Assembly: GCA_022496785.1 (NCBI GenBank)
Contig: SNAP01000010.1
Span: forward strand, 26,123-90,122
Origin: Marinilabiliaceae bacterium JC040
GTDB lineage: Bacteria; Bacteroidota; Bacteroidia; Bacteroidales; Marinifilaceae
DNA: 64,000 bases
Direction: 5' to 3'
The notes beneath the pieces were generated by a model that ran no database searches, was not told the DNA's origin, and saw nothing but the letters and a program-made list of their open reading frames with translations. Below, piece by piece: positions 24,436 through 35,243 of the stretch. Position numbers and translations under genes: made by a program. Each line of letters opens with the position of its first letter. The stretch's first letter is position 1.

Positions 24436-27069
24436 CTAGTTGTTTAGTACTTTATCAAGTATAAGTTTTTTTGCATTTACGATTGCATCATTAATTCCTG
24501 AGGTATCTTTACCTCCTGCTGATGCGAAAAATGGTTGGCCTCCACCACCACCTTTGATTTTCTGTGCTGCTAATTTAACGATATTTCCAGCATGAAGCTC
24601 ATATTTACTAACAATATTATCAGAAATCATTATAGAAAGATGCGGTTTACCTTTTGCCTCTCCTCCTAAAATGCACACTAAGTTAGTAATTTCTCCTTTA
24701 AGTTGAAAAGCAATATCCTTAACATCTGCTGCACTTCCTTCAAATTGTTCAGCTATTACGTTAATTCCATCGTATTCTTGAATCTTATTTTTAAGACTTT
24801 CTTTCACAATTTTTAATTGATCTTTCTTAAATGATTCAATATTCTTTTTCATCTCTTGGTTCTCTGCTAGTAAAGAATCTATTGATGAAAGAACTCCTTG
24901 CTTAGATTTTAGTAATTCTTGAACTTTACTTATTGTATCGAAAGCATCATTGATATATGCTTCTGCTTTTTCACTTGTTATAGCTTCAATTCTTCTTACT
25001 CCTGCTGAAACTGCTCCTTCAGAAATAATTTTAAAATATCCTATTTGACCAGTAGCTTGAACATGACAACCTCCACAAAGCTCAACAGATTCATTGTATT
25101 TTACAACACGAACTAAATCTCCATATTTTTCACCAAATAGAGCCATAGCACCCATTTCTTGAGCTGTACTCATTGGTACTGAACGCTTTTCTTCTAATTG
25201 AATGTTTTCTCTAATCTTAGAGTTTACAATCATTTCTACTTTTCTTATCTCTTCAGCACTTACTTTCTGGAAGTGAGAAAAGTCGAAACGTAAATGTTTT
25301 GGAGATACATAAGAACCTTTTTGCTCTACATGAGATCCTAAGACTTCTCTTAAAGCTGCATGTAATAAATGGGTTGCTGTATGATTGTTTGCTGTTAATA
25401 TTCTGCTTTGCTTATTAACTACAGCTGTGAATTCAGCTGTTATATCACTAGGTAATTTATCAACAATATGAACTATTAGCCCATTTTCTTTTTTAGTATC
25501 TTTTATAGATATCTTTTCTCCATTTGCTTCAACATATCCTGTATCACCAACTTGTCCTCCACTCTCTCCGTAGAATGGTGTTATATTGAATACTACCTGA
25601 TATTGTTCTTTAGCTTTCTTTACTATTTTTCTGTATTTTATGATTTTAACTCTTGTTTCTAAAGTATCATAACCTACAAATTCTTCTTGGTCATCATCAA
25701 GAATCTCTACCCAGTCGCCAGTATCTACAGAAGCAGCTTTACGAGAACGATTCTTTTGCTTTTCCATCTCTTCTTTAAATTCGCGACGATTTACAACAAG
25801 ATCGTTTTCTTTCAAAATTAATTCTGTAAGATCTAATGGGAAGCCAAATGTATCATATAATTCAAACGCTACTTTACCAGGTATCGTTTTGAAATCATCT
25901 TTTATTGTATTTTTTATTATTTGATCTAATAGTTTAATTCCATTCTCTAGAGTTCTTAAGAATGAATTTTCTTCTTCACGAATAACTTTTGTTATTAGAT
26001 CGTTTTGCTTGATAAGTTCAGGGAAATGCTCTCCCATTACTTCATTTAAAACAGGTAGTAATGTATATAAAAATGCATCTTTGAAACCTAAAAAAGTGTA
26101 TCCATAACGAACGGCTCTTCTTAGAATTCTACGTATAACATATCCTGCTTTATTATTTGATGGTAATTGTCCGTCGGTAATAGCAAATGCTATTGTTCTA
26201 ACGTGATCGGCAATTACTCTTAATGCTATGTCTATTTCCTCAGTTTTTCCATATTCTACATTAGCTCTTTTTGCTAAATCTTGAATTAAAGGTTGGAATA
26301 AATCTGTATCATAATTTGAAAGTTTTCCTTGTATTGCCATACATAAACGTTCAAATCCCATTCCTGTATCTACATGTTTATTAGGTAGAGAAATTAAACT
26401 TCCATCTGCCATTCTATTAAATTGCATGAATACAAGATTCCAAATTTCAATTACCTGAGGATGATCTTCGTTTACAAGAGAACGACCGCTAACTAAGTCT
26501 CTTTCTTCTTGAGGACGAAGGTCGATATGAATTTCAGAACATGGACCACAAGGACCAACATCACCCATTTCCCAGAAATTATCTTTTTTATTTCCGTTTA
26601 TGATTCTGTCTTCCGAAATGTATTTAGACCAAAATTCTGCTGCTTCATCATCACGATGTACACCATCTTTTTCATCTCCTTCAAAAACAGTCACATATAA
26701 TCTATCCTTGTCTAGTTTCATTTCCTCAACAAGAAATTCCCAGGCCCAATCAATAGCTTCTTTTTTAAAGTAATCTCCAAAAGACCAGTTACCTAACATC
26801 TCAAACATTGTGTGATGATATGTATCATGACCTACTTCTTCTAAATCATTATGCTTACCAGAAACTCTTAAACATTTTTGAGAATCTGACACTCTATGAT
26901 GTTTCGCTGGGGCGTTCCCTAAAAAGATATCTTTAAACTGATTCATCCCAGCATTTGTAAACATTAATGTAGGGTCATCTTTAATAACCATGGGAGCTGA
27001 AGGAACAATTTTATGATTTTTTGACTCGAAAAATTCTAAAAATTTCTTTCTAATTTCTGACGATTTCAT
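24436..27069 (-). CDS. alaS: Alanine--tRNA ligase
   Basis: About 877 residues from my start; the open frame extends 17 codons further to 27120, but the internal ATG at 27069 begins [19 protein letters not shown], the usual class II AlaRS start. The catalytic domain shows [23 protein letters not shown]; the editing domain has [12 protein letters not shown] and the CGGCH zinc site. The C-terminal GGGGGQP motif of the C-Ala domain is [16 protein letters not shown]. The enzyme charges tRNA-Ala and hydrolyses mischarged Ser/Gly. Single gene, divergent from the M23 peptidase. Confidence 0.97.
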   Translation of the reverse strand: MKSSEIRKKFLEFFESKNHKIVPSAPMVIKDDPTLMFTNAGMNQFKDIFLGNAPAKHHRVSDSQKCLRVSGKHNDLEEVGHDTYHHTMFEMLGNWSFGDYFKKEAIDWAWEFLVEEMKLDKDRLYVTVFEGDEKDGVHRDDEAAEFWSKYISEDRIINGNKKDNFWEMGDVGPCGPCSEIHIDLRPQEERDLVSGRSLVNEDHPQVIEIWNLVFMQFNRMADGSLISLPNKHVDTGMGFERLCMAIQGKLSNYDTDLFQPLIQDLAKRANVEYGKTEEIDIALRVIADHVRTIAFAITDGQLPSNNKAGYVIRRILRRAVRYGYTFLGFKDAFLYTLLPVLNEVMGEHFPELIKQNDLITKVIREEENSFLRTLENGIKLLDQIIKNTIKDDFKTIPGKVAFELYDTFGFPLDLTELILKENDLVVNRREFKEEMEKQKNRSRKAASVDTGDWVEILDDDQEEFVGYDTLETRVKIIKYRKIVKKAKEQYQVVFNITPFYGESGGQVGDTGYVEANGEKISIKDTKKENGLIVHIVDKLPSDITAEFTAVVNKQSRILTANNHTATHLLHAALREVLGSHVEQKGSYVSPKHLRFDFSHFQKVSAEEIRKVEMIVNSKIRENIQLEEKRSVPMSTAQEMGAMALFGEKYGDLVRVVKYNESVELCGGCHVQATGQIGYFKIISEGAVSAGVRRIEAITSEKAEAYINDAFDTISKVQELLKSKQGVLSSIDSLLAENQEMKKNIESFKKDQLKIVKESLKNKIQEYDGINVIAEQFEGSAADVKDIAFQLKGEITNLVCILGGEAKGKPHLSIMISDNIVSKYELHAGNIVKLAAQKIKGGGGGQPFFASAGGKDTSGINDAIVNAKKLILDKVLNN

Positions 27070-27154
27070 AATCTGATTATATATTAAACCATTTGTACTC
27101 TTATATATGTAGTTTTGCAAAGTTAGATTATTTCCTTAATTTTGCCGTATATTA

Positions 27155-27162
27155 TATATTTG
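27155..27162 (+). promoter_or_regulatory. Probable -7 box for the M23 peptidase operon
   Basis: TATATTTG fits TAnnTTTG; the inferred start point near 27169 lies before the ATG at 27182 and after a TTG at 27167, which supports the ATG as the true start. Confidence 0.5.
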
Positions 27163-27181
27163 TTTTTTGAAAAAAAGTAAA

Positions 27182-28150
27182 ATGAAAAACTCTGAATACA
27201 GATTCAACCCAGAAAGTTTAAAATATGAAGAAGTTAAATTAACTAATCTTCAAGTTTTGACACGCCTTCTTGGGAAGAGTATCAGAAGCCTTGCCTTAGC
27301 TGGATTATTAGCTTTTACTTTCTATTACCTTTTCGACTCTCCAAAAGAAAAGGCTTTGAAATTAAAAAATGCAGAACTTCTTAGTGAATACGAAATATTA
27401 AATGCAAAACTTGGTACTATCGACCAAGTATTAAATAAATTAGAAAAAAGAGATAATAATATTTATAGAGCTGTCTTTGAAAAAGATCCTATAGATAATA
27501 CAATTAGAAGAGCTGGCTCTGGTGGAGCTGATATGTATTCTAATTTGAGACATCTTGATAATGCTGATATTGTTATAAATACAGCTAAGAAATTAAATGA
27601 GCTTTCTAAAGCTCTTTATATTCAAAGTAAATCTTACGACCAAATAGAGATTTTAGTTAAGGAAAAAGAAGTGATGCTTGCTTCTATACCTGCTATTATT
27701 CCTATCTCAATAAAGAATTTTGAACGTGTATCAGATGCTTTTGGTTATAGAATTCACCCTATATATAAAACAAAGAAATTCCATTCTGGGATGGACTTTA
27801 CGGGCAAAATAAATACTCCAATTTATGCTACTGGTAATGGTCGCGTTGTTAAAGCTCAAAAACAAAGAGGTTATGGAAATATGGTTATTATAGACCATGG
27901 CTACAACTATAAAACTGTTTATGCTCACCTTAACAAATACATTGTAAAAAGAGGTCAACGCATTAAACGTGGTGAAATTATTGGATATTTAGGAAATACT
28001 GGTATATCTACTGGTCCTCACTTACATTATGAAGTTAGAAAAAATAATAGAGCTGTAAATCCAATAAATTTTTACTTTACTGATCTTTCTGCTGATGCTT
28101 ACGATAGAATAGTTGAAGCTGCAGATAATTCAGGTCAGAGTATGGATTAA
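27182..28150 (+). CDS. M23 family metallopeptidase (membrane-anchored murein endopeptidase)
   Basis: About 322 residues from the ATG at 27182; an in-frame TTG five codons upstream falls at the predicted start point of transcription and is unlikely to be used. One helix near residues 35-53 anchors the protein, a coiled-coil-like part follows, and the C-terminal LytM domain carries RIHPIYKTKKFHSGMDFTG (first zinc His and Asp), then VIIDHGYNYKTVYAHL and GPHLHYEVR (second and third His). It would cut peptide crosslinks in peptidoglycan. It begins a run of five plus-strand genes ending with valS; the MerR gene starts 14 bases after its stop. Confidence 0.9.
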   Translation: MKNSEYRFNPESLKYEEVKLTNLQVLTRLLGKSIRSLALAGLLAFTFYYLFDSPKEKALKLKNAELLSEYEILNAKLGTIDQVLNKLEKRDNNIYRAVFEKDPIDNTIRRAGSGGADMYSNLRHLDNADIVINTAKKLNELSKALYIQSKSYDQIEILVKEKEVMLASIPAIIPISIKNFERVSDAFGYRIHPIYKTKKFHSGMDFTGKINTPIYATGNGRVVKAQKQRGYGNMVIIDHGYNYKTVYAHLNKYIVKRGQRIKRGEIIGYLGNTGISTGPHLHYEVRKNNRAVNPINFYFTDLSADAYDRIVEAADNSGQSMD

Positions 28151-28164
28151 TATTTCAATTGCTA

Positions 28165-28500
28165 ATGCAAGATAAATTTAACGATTACCGTACTTTTTTT
28201 TCTATTGGCGATGTAGCTAAAATGTTTAATGTTAATACTTCTCTTATTCGATTCTGGGAAAAGGAATTTCCTATTATAAATCCTAAGAAGAATAAAAACG
28301 GAGTAAGAATCTTTACAAGAAAAGATATTGAATCTATTGATTTAGTATATAATCTAGTAAAGATACAGAAGATGACACTAGAAGGTGCTAGAAAAAAAAT
28401 ACAGTTTGAAAGAAAGAATTCTTTCAATAAATTTGATGTTATACAGACTTTACAAAACATCAAAGATGAACTTATTAAGATTAATGATACTCTAAAATAG
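28165..28500 (+). CDS. MerR family transcriptional regulator
   Basis: 111 residues. The N-terminal helix-turn-helix reads FFSIGDVAKMFNVNTSLIRFWEKEF, the MerR signature, followed by NGVRIFTRKDIESI (the wing). The remaining 50 residues form a short helix that would dimerise; there is no effector-binding domain and no metal-binding cysteines. Such short MerR proteins next to an M23 peptidase gene are common in Bacteroidota. The alternative start at the TTG two codons upstream (28159) is less likely. Target unknown. Confidence 0.85.
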   Translation: MQDKFNDYRTFFSIGDVAKMFNVNTSLIRFWEKEFPIINPKKNKNGVRIFTRKDIESIDLVYNLVKIQKMTLEGARKKIQFERKNSFNKFDVIQTLQNIKDELIKINDTLK

Positions 28501-28502
28501 AA

Positions 28503-29597
28503 ATGAAATTATCAGAAATTACTAGAATTATTGAAGATTTTGCACCTTTAAGTCTGCAAGAATCATACGATAATGCAGGTTTATCTATTGGTGATAAAAA
28601 TATGAATATTGATGCAGCACTTCTTTGCATAGATATTACAGAAGAGGTTATCGACGAGGCTATAAACAAAAATTGCAATCTCATAATCTCACACCATCCA
28701 CTTATCTTTTCAGGATTAAAAAAAATTAATGGCAAAAATTATATTGAAAGATGTATAATTAAAGCTATTAAAAATGATATCGCTATATATTCTTCTCATA
28801 CTAATTGTGATGCTACAGAATTTGGTGTGAGTTATATGATGGCTAAGAAATTGAATTTGAAAAACATTTCAGTTTTAGAACCTCTTAAAGATAGTATGAA
28901 GAAAATTGTTTTCTTCTGCCCTATCAGCGATAAAAAAAGAATATTAGAAGATTTATTTAAAGCAGGAGCTGGAAGAATGGGCAATTATGATTCTTGTTCT
29001 TTTTCTTCTGAAGGAGAAGGATCTTTTAAAGCTAATATAAATGCTAATCCATATATCGGAGAGATTAATAAACTACATATAGAAAAGGAGTGTAGAGTTG
29101 AAGTATTAGTAAAGAAACATCTTGTAAATAAGGTTGTTTCTACTTTATTAAATTCACACCCCTACGAAGAAGTGGCATATGATATTATAAATACAGAGGT
29201 TAAAGATAAAGATCTTGGATTTGGTATTATTGGTGATCTTGAGCAAGAACAGAATGTAAACGACTTTCTTAATTTGACTAAGAATACCTTTGAATGTGAA
29301 AAATTAAGATACTCAAATCACAATAAAAAGACTATAAAAAAAGTCGCTTTATGTGGAGGTTCTGGAGCTTTTCTAATTCAAAAAGCTATTAATAAAAAAG
29401 CAGATATTTATATTAGTGGAGATATAAAGTATCATGATTATTTTTGCACAGAGAATGAAATGATAATTGCAGATATTGGACATTACGAAAGTGAGCAATT
29501 CACAAAACACATTTTTTATGAGTTACTTACAAAAAAAATACCTACATTTGTAGTTCGATTTTCGGAAGTAAATACGAATCCTATTAATTACATCTAA
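28503..29597 (+). CDS. Nif3-like dinuclear metal centre hexameric protein (YbgI family)
   Basis: 364 residues, the long form with an inserted middle domain (about 125-240) that resembles the YqfO type. The metal-binding residues appear in ISHHPLIF near 63-70 (two His), SSHTNCDA near 97-104 and IGHYESEQF near 327-335. Members are called GTP cyclohydrolase I type 2 in databases, but that activity is unproven for most; I would use only the structural name. It follows the MerR gene by two bases and precedes the zinc-ribbon gene by three bases, so the three are co-transcribed. Confidence 0.9.
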   Translation: MKLSEITRIIEDFAPLSLQESYDNAGLSIGDKNMNIDAALLCIDITEEVIDEAINKNCNLIISHHPLIFSGLKKINGKNYIERCIIKAIKNDIAIYSSHTNCDATEFGVSYMMAKKLNLKNISVLEPLKDSMKKIVFFCPISDKKRILEDLFKAGAGRMGNYDSCSFSSEGEGSFKANINANPYIGEINKLHIEKECRVEVLVKKHLVNKVVSTLLNSHPYEEVAYDIINTEVKDKDLGFGIIGDLEQEQNVNDFLNLTKNTFECEKLRYSNHNKKTIKKVALCGGSGAFLIQKAINKKADIYISGDIKYHDYFCTENEMIIADIGHYESEQFTKHIFYELLTKKIPTFVVRFSEVNTNPINYI

Positions 29598-29600
29598 AAT

Positions 29601-30431
29601 ATGGCAACAGATAGAACAGATTCATCAGAATTGACTGTAGAAGAGAAACTTCAGAGTTTGTATGAACTACAACAAATTGATTCAGAAATTGATCGAATTA
29701 GAATATTAAGAGGTGAATTACCTCTTGAAGTTCAGGATTTGGAAGATGAAATTGCAGGTTTAGAAACTAGAATTTCTAATCTAAAGCAAGAGGTTAAAGA
29801 CATTGATGCTGAAAAGCAATCTAGAGCTCAAGGAATTAAAGATTCTGAATCTTTAATAGAAAAATATTCAAAGCAACAAGATAACGTTAGAAATAACAGA
29901 GAATTTGATGCTCTTTCTAAAGAAATTGAATTTCAAAAATTAGAAATTGAACTTTGTAATAAAAAAATCAAGGAAGCTAATGCTGCTATCAAGGGAAAAC
30001 AAGAACTTGAGTCTAAAGCAAAAGCTGAACTTAAAGATTGCAAAGCCAACTTAGAAGCTAAGAAATCGGAATTAGATAATATTATTAAAGAAACTGAAAG
30101 CGAAGAAAATGCTTTAGTTCAAAAATCTAATGAGACAGCTGAAAAAATTGATGAAAGATTAATAAACGCGTACACTCGTATTAGACAATCTGCTATCAAT
30201 GGTCTTGGTGTTGTTAATGTAGATAGAGGTGCTTGTGGGGGTTGTTTCAATAAAATCCCACCTCAAAGACAATTGGATATTAGACTTCGTAAAAAAATTA
30301 TCGTTTGCGAATATTGTGGAAGAATACTGGTAGATAAGTATATCTGCGATTATGACCACTCTCTTGAGGAGGCTGATAAATTAGCTGCTGCTAAAGCTCC
30401 AAAAAGAAGATCGAAACGTAAAAAAGCATAA
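29601..30431 (+). CDS. Coiled-coil zinc-ribbon protein (CT398-like)
   Basis: 276 residues. Residues about 12-190 form a long, charged coiled-coil hairpin (repeated E/K/L heptads with the EKQSRAQGIKDSESLIEKYS stretch). The C-terminal zinc ribbon reads ACGGCFNKIPPQ and CEYCGRIL, four cysteines in two CxxC pairs. The tail is basic (KAPKRRSKRKKA). The plan matches chlamydial CT398, a flagellar/secretion regulator homologue, but in Bacteroidota its function is unknown. It sits next to the Nif3-like gene in many genomes. A hairpin terminator follows. Confidence 0.85.
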   Translation: MATDRTDSSELTVEEKLQSLYELQQIDSEIDRIRILRGELPLEVQDLEDEIAGLETRISNLKQEVKDIDAEKQSRAQGIKDSESLIEKYSKQQDNVRNNREFDALSKEIEFQKLEIELCNKKIKEANAAIKGKQELESKAKAELKDCKANLEAKKSELDNIIKETESEENALVQKSNETAEKIDERLINAYTRIRQSAINGLGVVNVDRGACGGCFNKIPPQRQLDIRLRKKIIVCEYCGRILVDKYICDYDHSLEEADKLAAAKAPKRRSKRKKA

Positions 30432-30438
30432 AACATAC

Positions 30439-30470
30439 AAAGCGATTCATTTGAATCGCTTTTTTTAAAT
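30439..30470 (+). terminator. Terminator after the zinc-ribbon gene
   Basis: AAAGCGATTCA pairs with TGAATCGCTTT, a perfect 11-bp stem with a tight TT loop region, followed by a T run. It separates the M23-to-zinc-ribbon operon from valS. Confidence 0.8.
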
Positions 30471-30506
30471 TAGTATATATATTCTCACTCTATAAAATGA
30501 TAGTAT

Positions 30507-33125
30507 ATGGAAATCCCAGCTAAATACAATCCTAACGAAACGGAAAATAAATGGTATAAATATTGGATGGAAAAAGATCTTTTCCATTCTACTCCTGATG
30601 AACGTGAACCTTACTGCATTGTTATTCCACCTCCAAATGTAACTGGTGTTTTACATATGGGACATATGTTGAATAATACTATTCAAGATGTTCTTGTACG
30701 CCGTGCTCGAATTGATGGAAAAAATGCTTGTTGGGTACCTGGTACCGATCATGCATCTATCGCTACTGAAGCTAAAGTTGTTAATAAACTTAGAGAAGAA
30801 GGTATTGATAAAAATGATCTATCAAGAGATGAGTTTTTAAAGCATGCTTGGGAATGGAAAGAAAAACATGGTGGTATTATTCTAGAACAATTGAAGAGAT
30901 TAGGTGCTTCTTGTGATTGGGATAGAACAGCCTTTACTATGGATGAAACTCTTTCTAAATCTGTTGCAAAAGTTTTTGTTGACTTATTCAATAAGGGCCT
31001 TATTTATAAAGGTGTTAGAATGGTTAACTGGGATCCAGCTGCAACTACTGCTGTTTCTGATGAAGAGGTTATTCACAAAGAAGAACAATCTAAATTATAT
31101 TATCTTAGATACCTTGTTGAAGGTACTGATAACGAATATATTACTATTGCAACAACACGTCCTGAAACTATTCTAGGTGACTCTGCTGTTTGTGTTAATC
31201 CAAACGACGAAAGATTCAAGAATTTTAAAGGGAAAAAATGTATAGTTCCTCTTGTTAATAGATCAATTCCTATTATTGAAGATGAATATGTTGATATGGA
31301 ATTCGGTACTGGTGCATTAAAAATTACTCCAGCACATGATGTTCATGATTATGAAATAGGATACAAACATAATCTTGAAACTATTGATATCTTTAATGAT
31401 AATGGTACTATTAGTGAAGCTGGACAGCTGTTTGTGGGTATGGATAGATTCGATGTTCGTGAAGCCATTATTCCTGAATTAGAAAAAAGTGGTAATCTAG
31501 TTAAAATTGAAGATTACGTAAATAAAGTTGGATATTCTGAAAGAACAAACGTTGTTATTGAACCAAAACTTTCAATGCAATGGTTCTTAAAAATGGAAGA
31601 ATTAGCAAAACCAGCTTTAGATGCTGTAATGTCTGATAATATACAACTTCATCCTGCTAAGTTTAAAAATACATATAAACATTGGATGGAAAATGTTAAA
31701 GATTGGTGTATTTCTAGACAATTATGGTGGGGACATAGAATTCCTGTTTTCTATATTAATAACACAAACGAATTCGTTGTTGCTGAAAACATCGAAGAAG
31801 CTATTGTTTTAGCTAGTGAAAAGACAGGTCAAAAAATTAAAGCTGAGAATTTATCTCAAGATGAAGATGTTCTTGATACTTGGTTCTCTTCATGGTTATG
31901 GCCAATGTCGGTATTTGACGGTATTAACAAACCTGATAATGAAGAAATTAAATATTACTATCCAACAAATGATTTAGTTTCTGGCCCAGATATTCTATTT
32001 TTCTGGATTGCTAGAATGGTTATTGCTGGACTTGAATATAAACAAGATATTCCTTTTAAGAATGTTTATCTTACAGGTATAGTTAGAGATGCTCAAAGAC
32101 GTAAAATGTCTAAATCTTTAGGTAACTCACCTGATCCACTTGATTTAATTGCTAAATATGGTGCTGATGGAGTTAGAGTGGGTATGCTTCTTTGCTCTCC
32201 AGCTGGAGGTGATTTATTGTTTGATGAAGGACTTCCTGAACAAGGTAGAAATTTTACTACTAAGATATGGAATACTTTAAAACTTGTTAAATCGTGGAAT
32301 ATTGAAGATATTGAACAACCTCTTTACGCAAAACTTGCTTGTGATTGGTTTGAAAATAAACTTAATAAAACTATTCAACTTGTTGATGAACAATTTAACC
32401 AATATAGAATTTCTGAGGCTTTGATGAGTATATATACTTTATTCAGAGATGATTTTTCTTCTTGGTTCTTAGAAAGCATTAAGCCTGCTTATCAACAACC
32501 TATTGATTCTACAACTTATAATAAGACTATAAGTCTATTTGAGAAATTACTTCAAGTACTCCATCCATTTATGCCTTTTATTACAGAAGAGATATGGCAT
32601 ACTATCAAAGATAGAAAAGAGGATGAGTCAATTATGATATCAACAATTAACAAAAACTTTACTGTTAATAATGATATTATTGAAGATTTCGAGATTTGTA
32701 AAGACATAGTATCTAATATTAGAAATATTAGAAAACAAAAAAATATTGCATTTAAAGAAGCAATAGAATTACATATAAAAGGAGATCATAATTCACAATT
32801 TGATTCTATTATTAAGAAACTTACTAATTTAAAGACTATAGCTTCTATTGATAGTGAATTAAAAGCTTCTTTAAGTTTTATTGTTAAAAACATTGAATAT
32901 TATATTCCTTTAGAAGATAATATAAATGTTGAAGAAGAAATTAAAAAGCTAGAAGAAGAGTTAAAATATACTGAAGGTTTTTTAAATTCTGTAATGAAGA
33001 AACTTAGCAATGAACGCTTTGTAAACAATGCTCCTGAAAAGGTAGTGGCTATTGAAAATGCTAAAAAAGATGATGCAACTAATAAGATTGCAAAACTTAA
33101 AGAACAAATTGAAAATCTTAAATAA
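30507..33125 (+). CDS. valS: Valine--tRNA ligase
   Basis: 872 residues, a normal ValRS. Class I signatures are [14 protein letters not shown] (HIGH-like, about 41-54) and [14 protein letters not shown] (KMSKS). The editing domain includes [17 protein letters not shown]. The C-terminal coiled-coil arm ([19 protein letters not shown]) that contacts tRNA is complete. Single gene with a terminator in front and behind. Charges tRNA-Val and edits Thr mischarging. Confidence 0.97.
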   Translation: MEIPAKYNPNETENKWYKYWMEKDLFHSTPDEREPYCIVIPPPNVTGVLHMGHMLNNTIQDVLVRRARIDGKNACWVPGTDHASIATEAKVVNKLREEGIDKNDLSRDEFLKHAWEWKEKHGGIILEQLKRLGASCDWDRTAFTMDETLSKSVAKVFVDLFNKGLIYKGVRMVNWDPAATTAVSDEEVIHKEEQSKLYYLRYLVEGTDNEYITIATTRPETILGDSAVCVNPNDERFKNFKGKKCIVPLVNRSIPIIEDEYVDMEFGTGALKITPAHDVHDYEIGYKHNLETIDIFNDNGTISEAGQLFVGMDRFDVREAIIPELEKSGNLVKIEDYVNKVGYSERTNVVIEPKLSMQWFLKMEELAKPALDAVMSDNIQLHPAKFKNTYKHWMENVKDWCISRQLWWGHRIPVFYINNTNEFVVAENIEEAIVLASEKTGQKIKAENLSQDEDVLDTWFSSWLWPMSVFDGINKPDNEEIKYYYPTNDLVSGPDILFFWIARMVIAGLEYKQDIPFKNVYLTGIVRDAQRRKMSKSLGNSPDPLDLIAKYGADGVRVGMLLCSPAGGDLLFDEGLPEQGRNFTTKIWNTLKLVKSWNIEDIEQPLYAKLACDWFENKLNKTIQLVDEQFNQYRISEALMSIYTLFRDDFSSWFLESIKPAYQQPIDSTTYNKTISLFEKLLQVLHPFMPFITEEIWHTIKDRKEDESIMISTINKNFTVNNDIIEDFEICKDIVSNIRNIRKQKNIAFKEAIELHIKGDHNSQFDSIIKKLTNLKTIASIDSELKASLSFIVKNIEYYIPLEDNINVEEEIKKLEEELKYTEGFLNSVMKKLSNERFVNNAPEKVVAIENAKKDDATNKIAKLKEQIENLK

Positions 33126-33143
33126 GATTTTAAAGATTATAAT

Positions 33144-33179
33144 AAAAAAGACTTACAATCAATTTGTAAGTCTTTTTTT
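33144..33179 (+). terminator. Terminator of valS (works for both strands)
   Basis: AAAAAAGACTTACAA pairs perfectly with TTGTAAGTCTTTTTT, followed by T. The A-rich left arm makes it usable on the minus strand too. Confidence 0.85.
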
Positions 33180-33228
33180 GTTTCTAATGAATGTTTATTA
33201 ACAATGTTAATAACATATAGAATAAAAA

Positions 33229-33260
33229 AAATAGGAGTATAAAATTTTATACTCCTATTT
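33229..33260 (-). terminator. 32-bp perfect palindrome acting as purA terminator
   Basis: AATAGGAGTATAAAA is followed without interruption by its exact complement; on the minus strand it runs into a row of T. It lies 19 bases after the purA stop. Another palindromic stretch, TTATTAAC with GTTAATAA, lies at about 33197-33215. Confidence 0.75.
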
Positions 33261-33278
33261 ATATATATAAGATAGATC

Positions 33279-34544
33279 TTATTTTCTAACAATTGTTTGA
33301 GCTCTATCTGGACCAACTGATACAACAGTAATTTTTGTTTCAGTTTCTTTCTCAATAAAGCTGATATAGTTTTTAAAGTTTTCAGAGAATTGTTCTTCTG
33401 AACTTACTTTTGTCATATCTTCTTTCCAACCTGGGAATTCAGTATATACAGGCTCAATATCTTCAGTCATTTCGTAAGGAACGTAATCGATAATTTCACC
33501 ATTTAGTTTGTAAGCAGTACAAATTTTAATAGTATCGAATTCATCCATAACATCAGATTTCATCATAATTAATTGAGTAACACCATCAATCATAATAGCA
33601 TACTTCAAAGCAACAAGGTCTAACCAACCACATCTTCTAGCTCTACCTGTAGTAGCACCAAACTCATGACCTTTTTGAGCTAATAGCTCACCTGTTTCAT
33701 CAAATAATTCAGTAGGGAATGGACCAGCTCCTACACGAGTACAATACGCTTTAAAGATACCAAATACTTCACCAATTTTATTTGGAGCAATACCTAGACC
33801 AGTACAAGCACCAGCACTAGTTGTATTAGAAGAAGTAACAAAAGGATAAGAACCGAAATCAATATCAAGAAGAGTACCTTGAGCACCTTCAGCAAGTACT
33901 GATTTACCAGCTTTCATAGATTCGTTAATAAAATTCTCGCTATCTATTAAATTAAAAGTACTTAAAAGTTTTATTCCTTCTAACCATTCTTTTTCATATT
34001 CTGTGATATCATATTCCCAAGAGAATTGTTTATCAAGAATTTGTTTGTGGCGTTCTAATAGAGTATTATATTTATTATCAAAATCGTTGTTAATATCACC
34101 AACTCTTAAACCGTATCTACTAATTTTATCAGTATATGTAGGACCGATTCCTTTTAGTGTAGAACCAATTTTAGCTTTTCCCTTAGCAGCTTCATTTGCA
34201 GCATCAAGTACCCTATGAGAAGGTAAAATTAGATGTGCTTTCTTTGAAATGTATAGGTTTTTAGAAATATCAATATCGATTTTCTTTAGATCATCAATCT
34301 CTTTTTTAAAGATTACAGGATCAATAACCACACCATTTCCAATGACATTTAATTTGTCATCTCTAAAAATCCCTGAAGGGATAGTGTGCAATACGTGTTT
34401 AATATTATTAAACTCAAGTGTGTGACCAGCATTAGGACCACCTTGGAAACGAGTGATTAAATCGTAGTTTGGTGTTAATACATCTACAATTTTTCCTTTC
34501 CCTTCATCTCCCCATTGCAAACCAAGTAAGACATCTACTTTCAT
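33279..34544 (-). CDS. purA: Adenylosuccinate synthetase
   Basis: 421 residues. The N-terminal GTP-binding loop is GLQWGDEGKGKIVD, then QGGPNAGHTL (about 34-43) and GTLKGIGPTYTDK (about 129-141); GATTGRARRCGWLD lies near 299-312. The enzyme joins IMP and aspartate using GTP, the first step from IMP to AMP. In Bacteroidota it is often located beside fur and relA/spoT, as here. Spacing to fur is 139 bases. Confidence 0.97.
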   Translation of the reverse strand: MKVDVLLGLQWGDEGKGKIVDVLTPNYDLITRFQGGPNAGHTLEFNNIKHVLHTIPSGIFRDDKLNVIGNGVVIDPVIFKKEIDDLKKIDIDISKNLYISKKAHLILPSHRVLDAANEAAKGKAKIGSTLKGIGPTYTDKISRYGLRVGDINNDFDNKYNTLLERHKQILDKQFSWEYDITEYEKEWLEGIKLLSTFNLIDSENFINESMKAGKSVLAEGAQGTLLDIDFGSYPFVTSSNTTSAGACTGLGIAPNKIGEVFGIFKAYCTRVGAGPFPTELFDETGELLAQKGHEFGATTGRARRCGWLDLVALKYAIMIDGVTQLIMMKSDVMDEFDTIKICTAYKLNGEIIDYVPYEMTEDIEPVYTEFPGWKEDMTKVSSEEQFSENFKNYISFIEKETETKITVVSVGPDRAQTIVRK

Positions 34545-34683
34545 GTGTCGTTTAATTTAACTGATGATTTAGTCATTAAAAGATTAACTAAACCTCTTAT
34601 GATTAGAATTTTATTTTATTCGTACATAATTAAAGTACAGACAAAATTAAAAAAAATATCTGAAATAATAAGATTATAGGTGG

Positions 34684-35148
34684 TTAAGAATTTTCTTCTT
34701 CCTTTGCTTGGCATGTAGAACAAATACCATAAATGTAGAAAGAGTGGTGAGATACACTGAAATTATGTTTTTCTGCAATAGATTTCTCAATTTCAACAAT
34801 TCTTTCATCACTAAATTCTTCAACTTTACCACATTTTTGGCATATCAAATGATCGTGCTGATTTGATGTATAAGTTATTTCAAATTGAGCCATATTAGTA
34901 CCAAATTGATGTTTCACAACTAATCTACAATCTAATAACAAATCAATAGTATTGTATAAAGTAGCTCTAGAAACTCTATATTTCTTATTTTTCATGAAAA
35001 CATATAGTGATTCTATATCAAAATGACCTTTGTGAGAATAAATTTCTTCTAAGATGGCATATCTCTCAGGAGTTTTTCTATGATTATGCTTTTGTAAATA
35101 ATCTGTAAAAATTTGTTTTACTAAGTGTTGAGTCTCCTTATTATTCAT
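34684..35148 (-). CDS. fur: Fur family transcriptional regulator
   Basis: 154 residues. A winged helix ([17 protein letters not shown], about 58-74) precedes the metal-binding half: HDH at 98-100, CQKC at 103-106 and the second CxxC at 143-146 (CSTC). The four cysteines make a structural zinc site, as in Fur and Zur. Whether it senses iron, zinc or manganese cannot be read from sequence; the extended [10 protein letters not shown] and [10 protein letters not shown] motifs are compatible with iron-sensing Fur. It would be a candidate regulator of the TonB receptor region at 46-49 kb, but no Fur box was proven there. Confidence 0.9.
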   Translation of the reverse strand: MNNKETQHLVKQIFTDYLQKHNHRKTPERYAILEEIYSHKGHFDIESLYVFMKNKKYRVSRATLYNTIDLLLDCRLVVKHQFGTNMAQFEITYTSNQHDHLICQKCGKVEEFSDERIVEIEKSIAEKHNFSVSHHSFYIYGICSTCQAKEEENS

Positions 35149-35243
35149 AATTTATTGATTTCTAGTTGTAAAGTCGGGATAAATGTATATAATTTTTCAA
35201 GAAAGACAAAACTTATTTAGATAAAATAAAAATTAGAGTTTAA

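Noticed and set aside
27069..27120. Upstream alaS start at 27120
   Set aside because: Adds 17 residues that do not match the AlaRS N-terminus; the internal ATG at 27069 gives the usual start.
33137..33355. Minus-strand 72-codon open frame at the valS/purA junction
   Set aside because: It covers both terminators and the 3' end of purA in another frame and is Lys/Leu/Ile-rich chance sequence.
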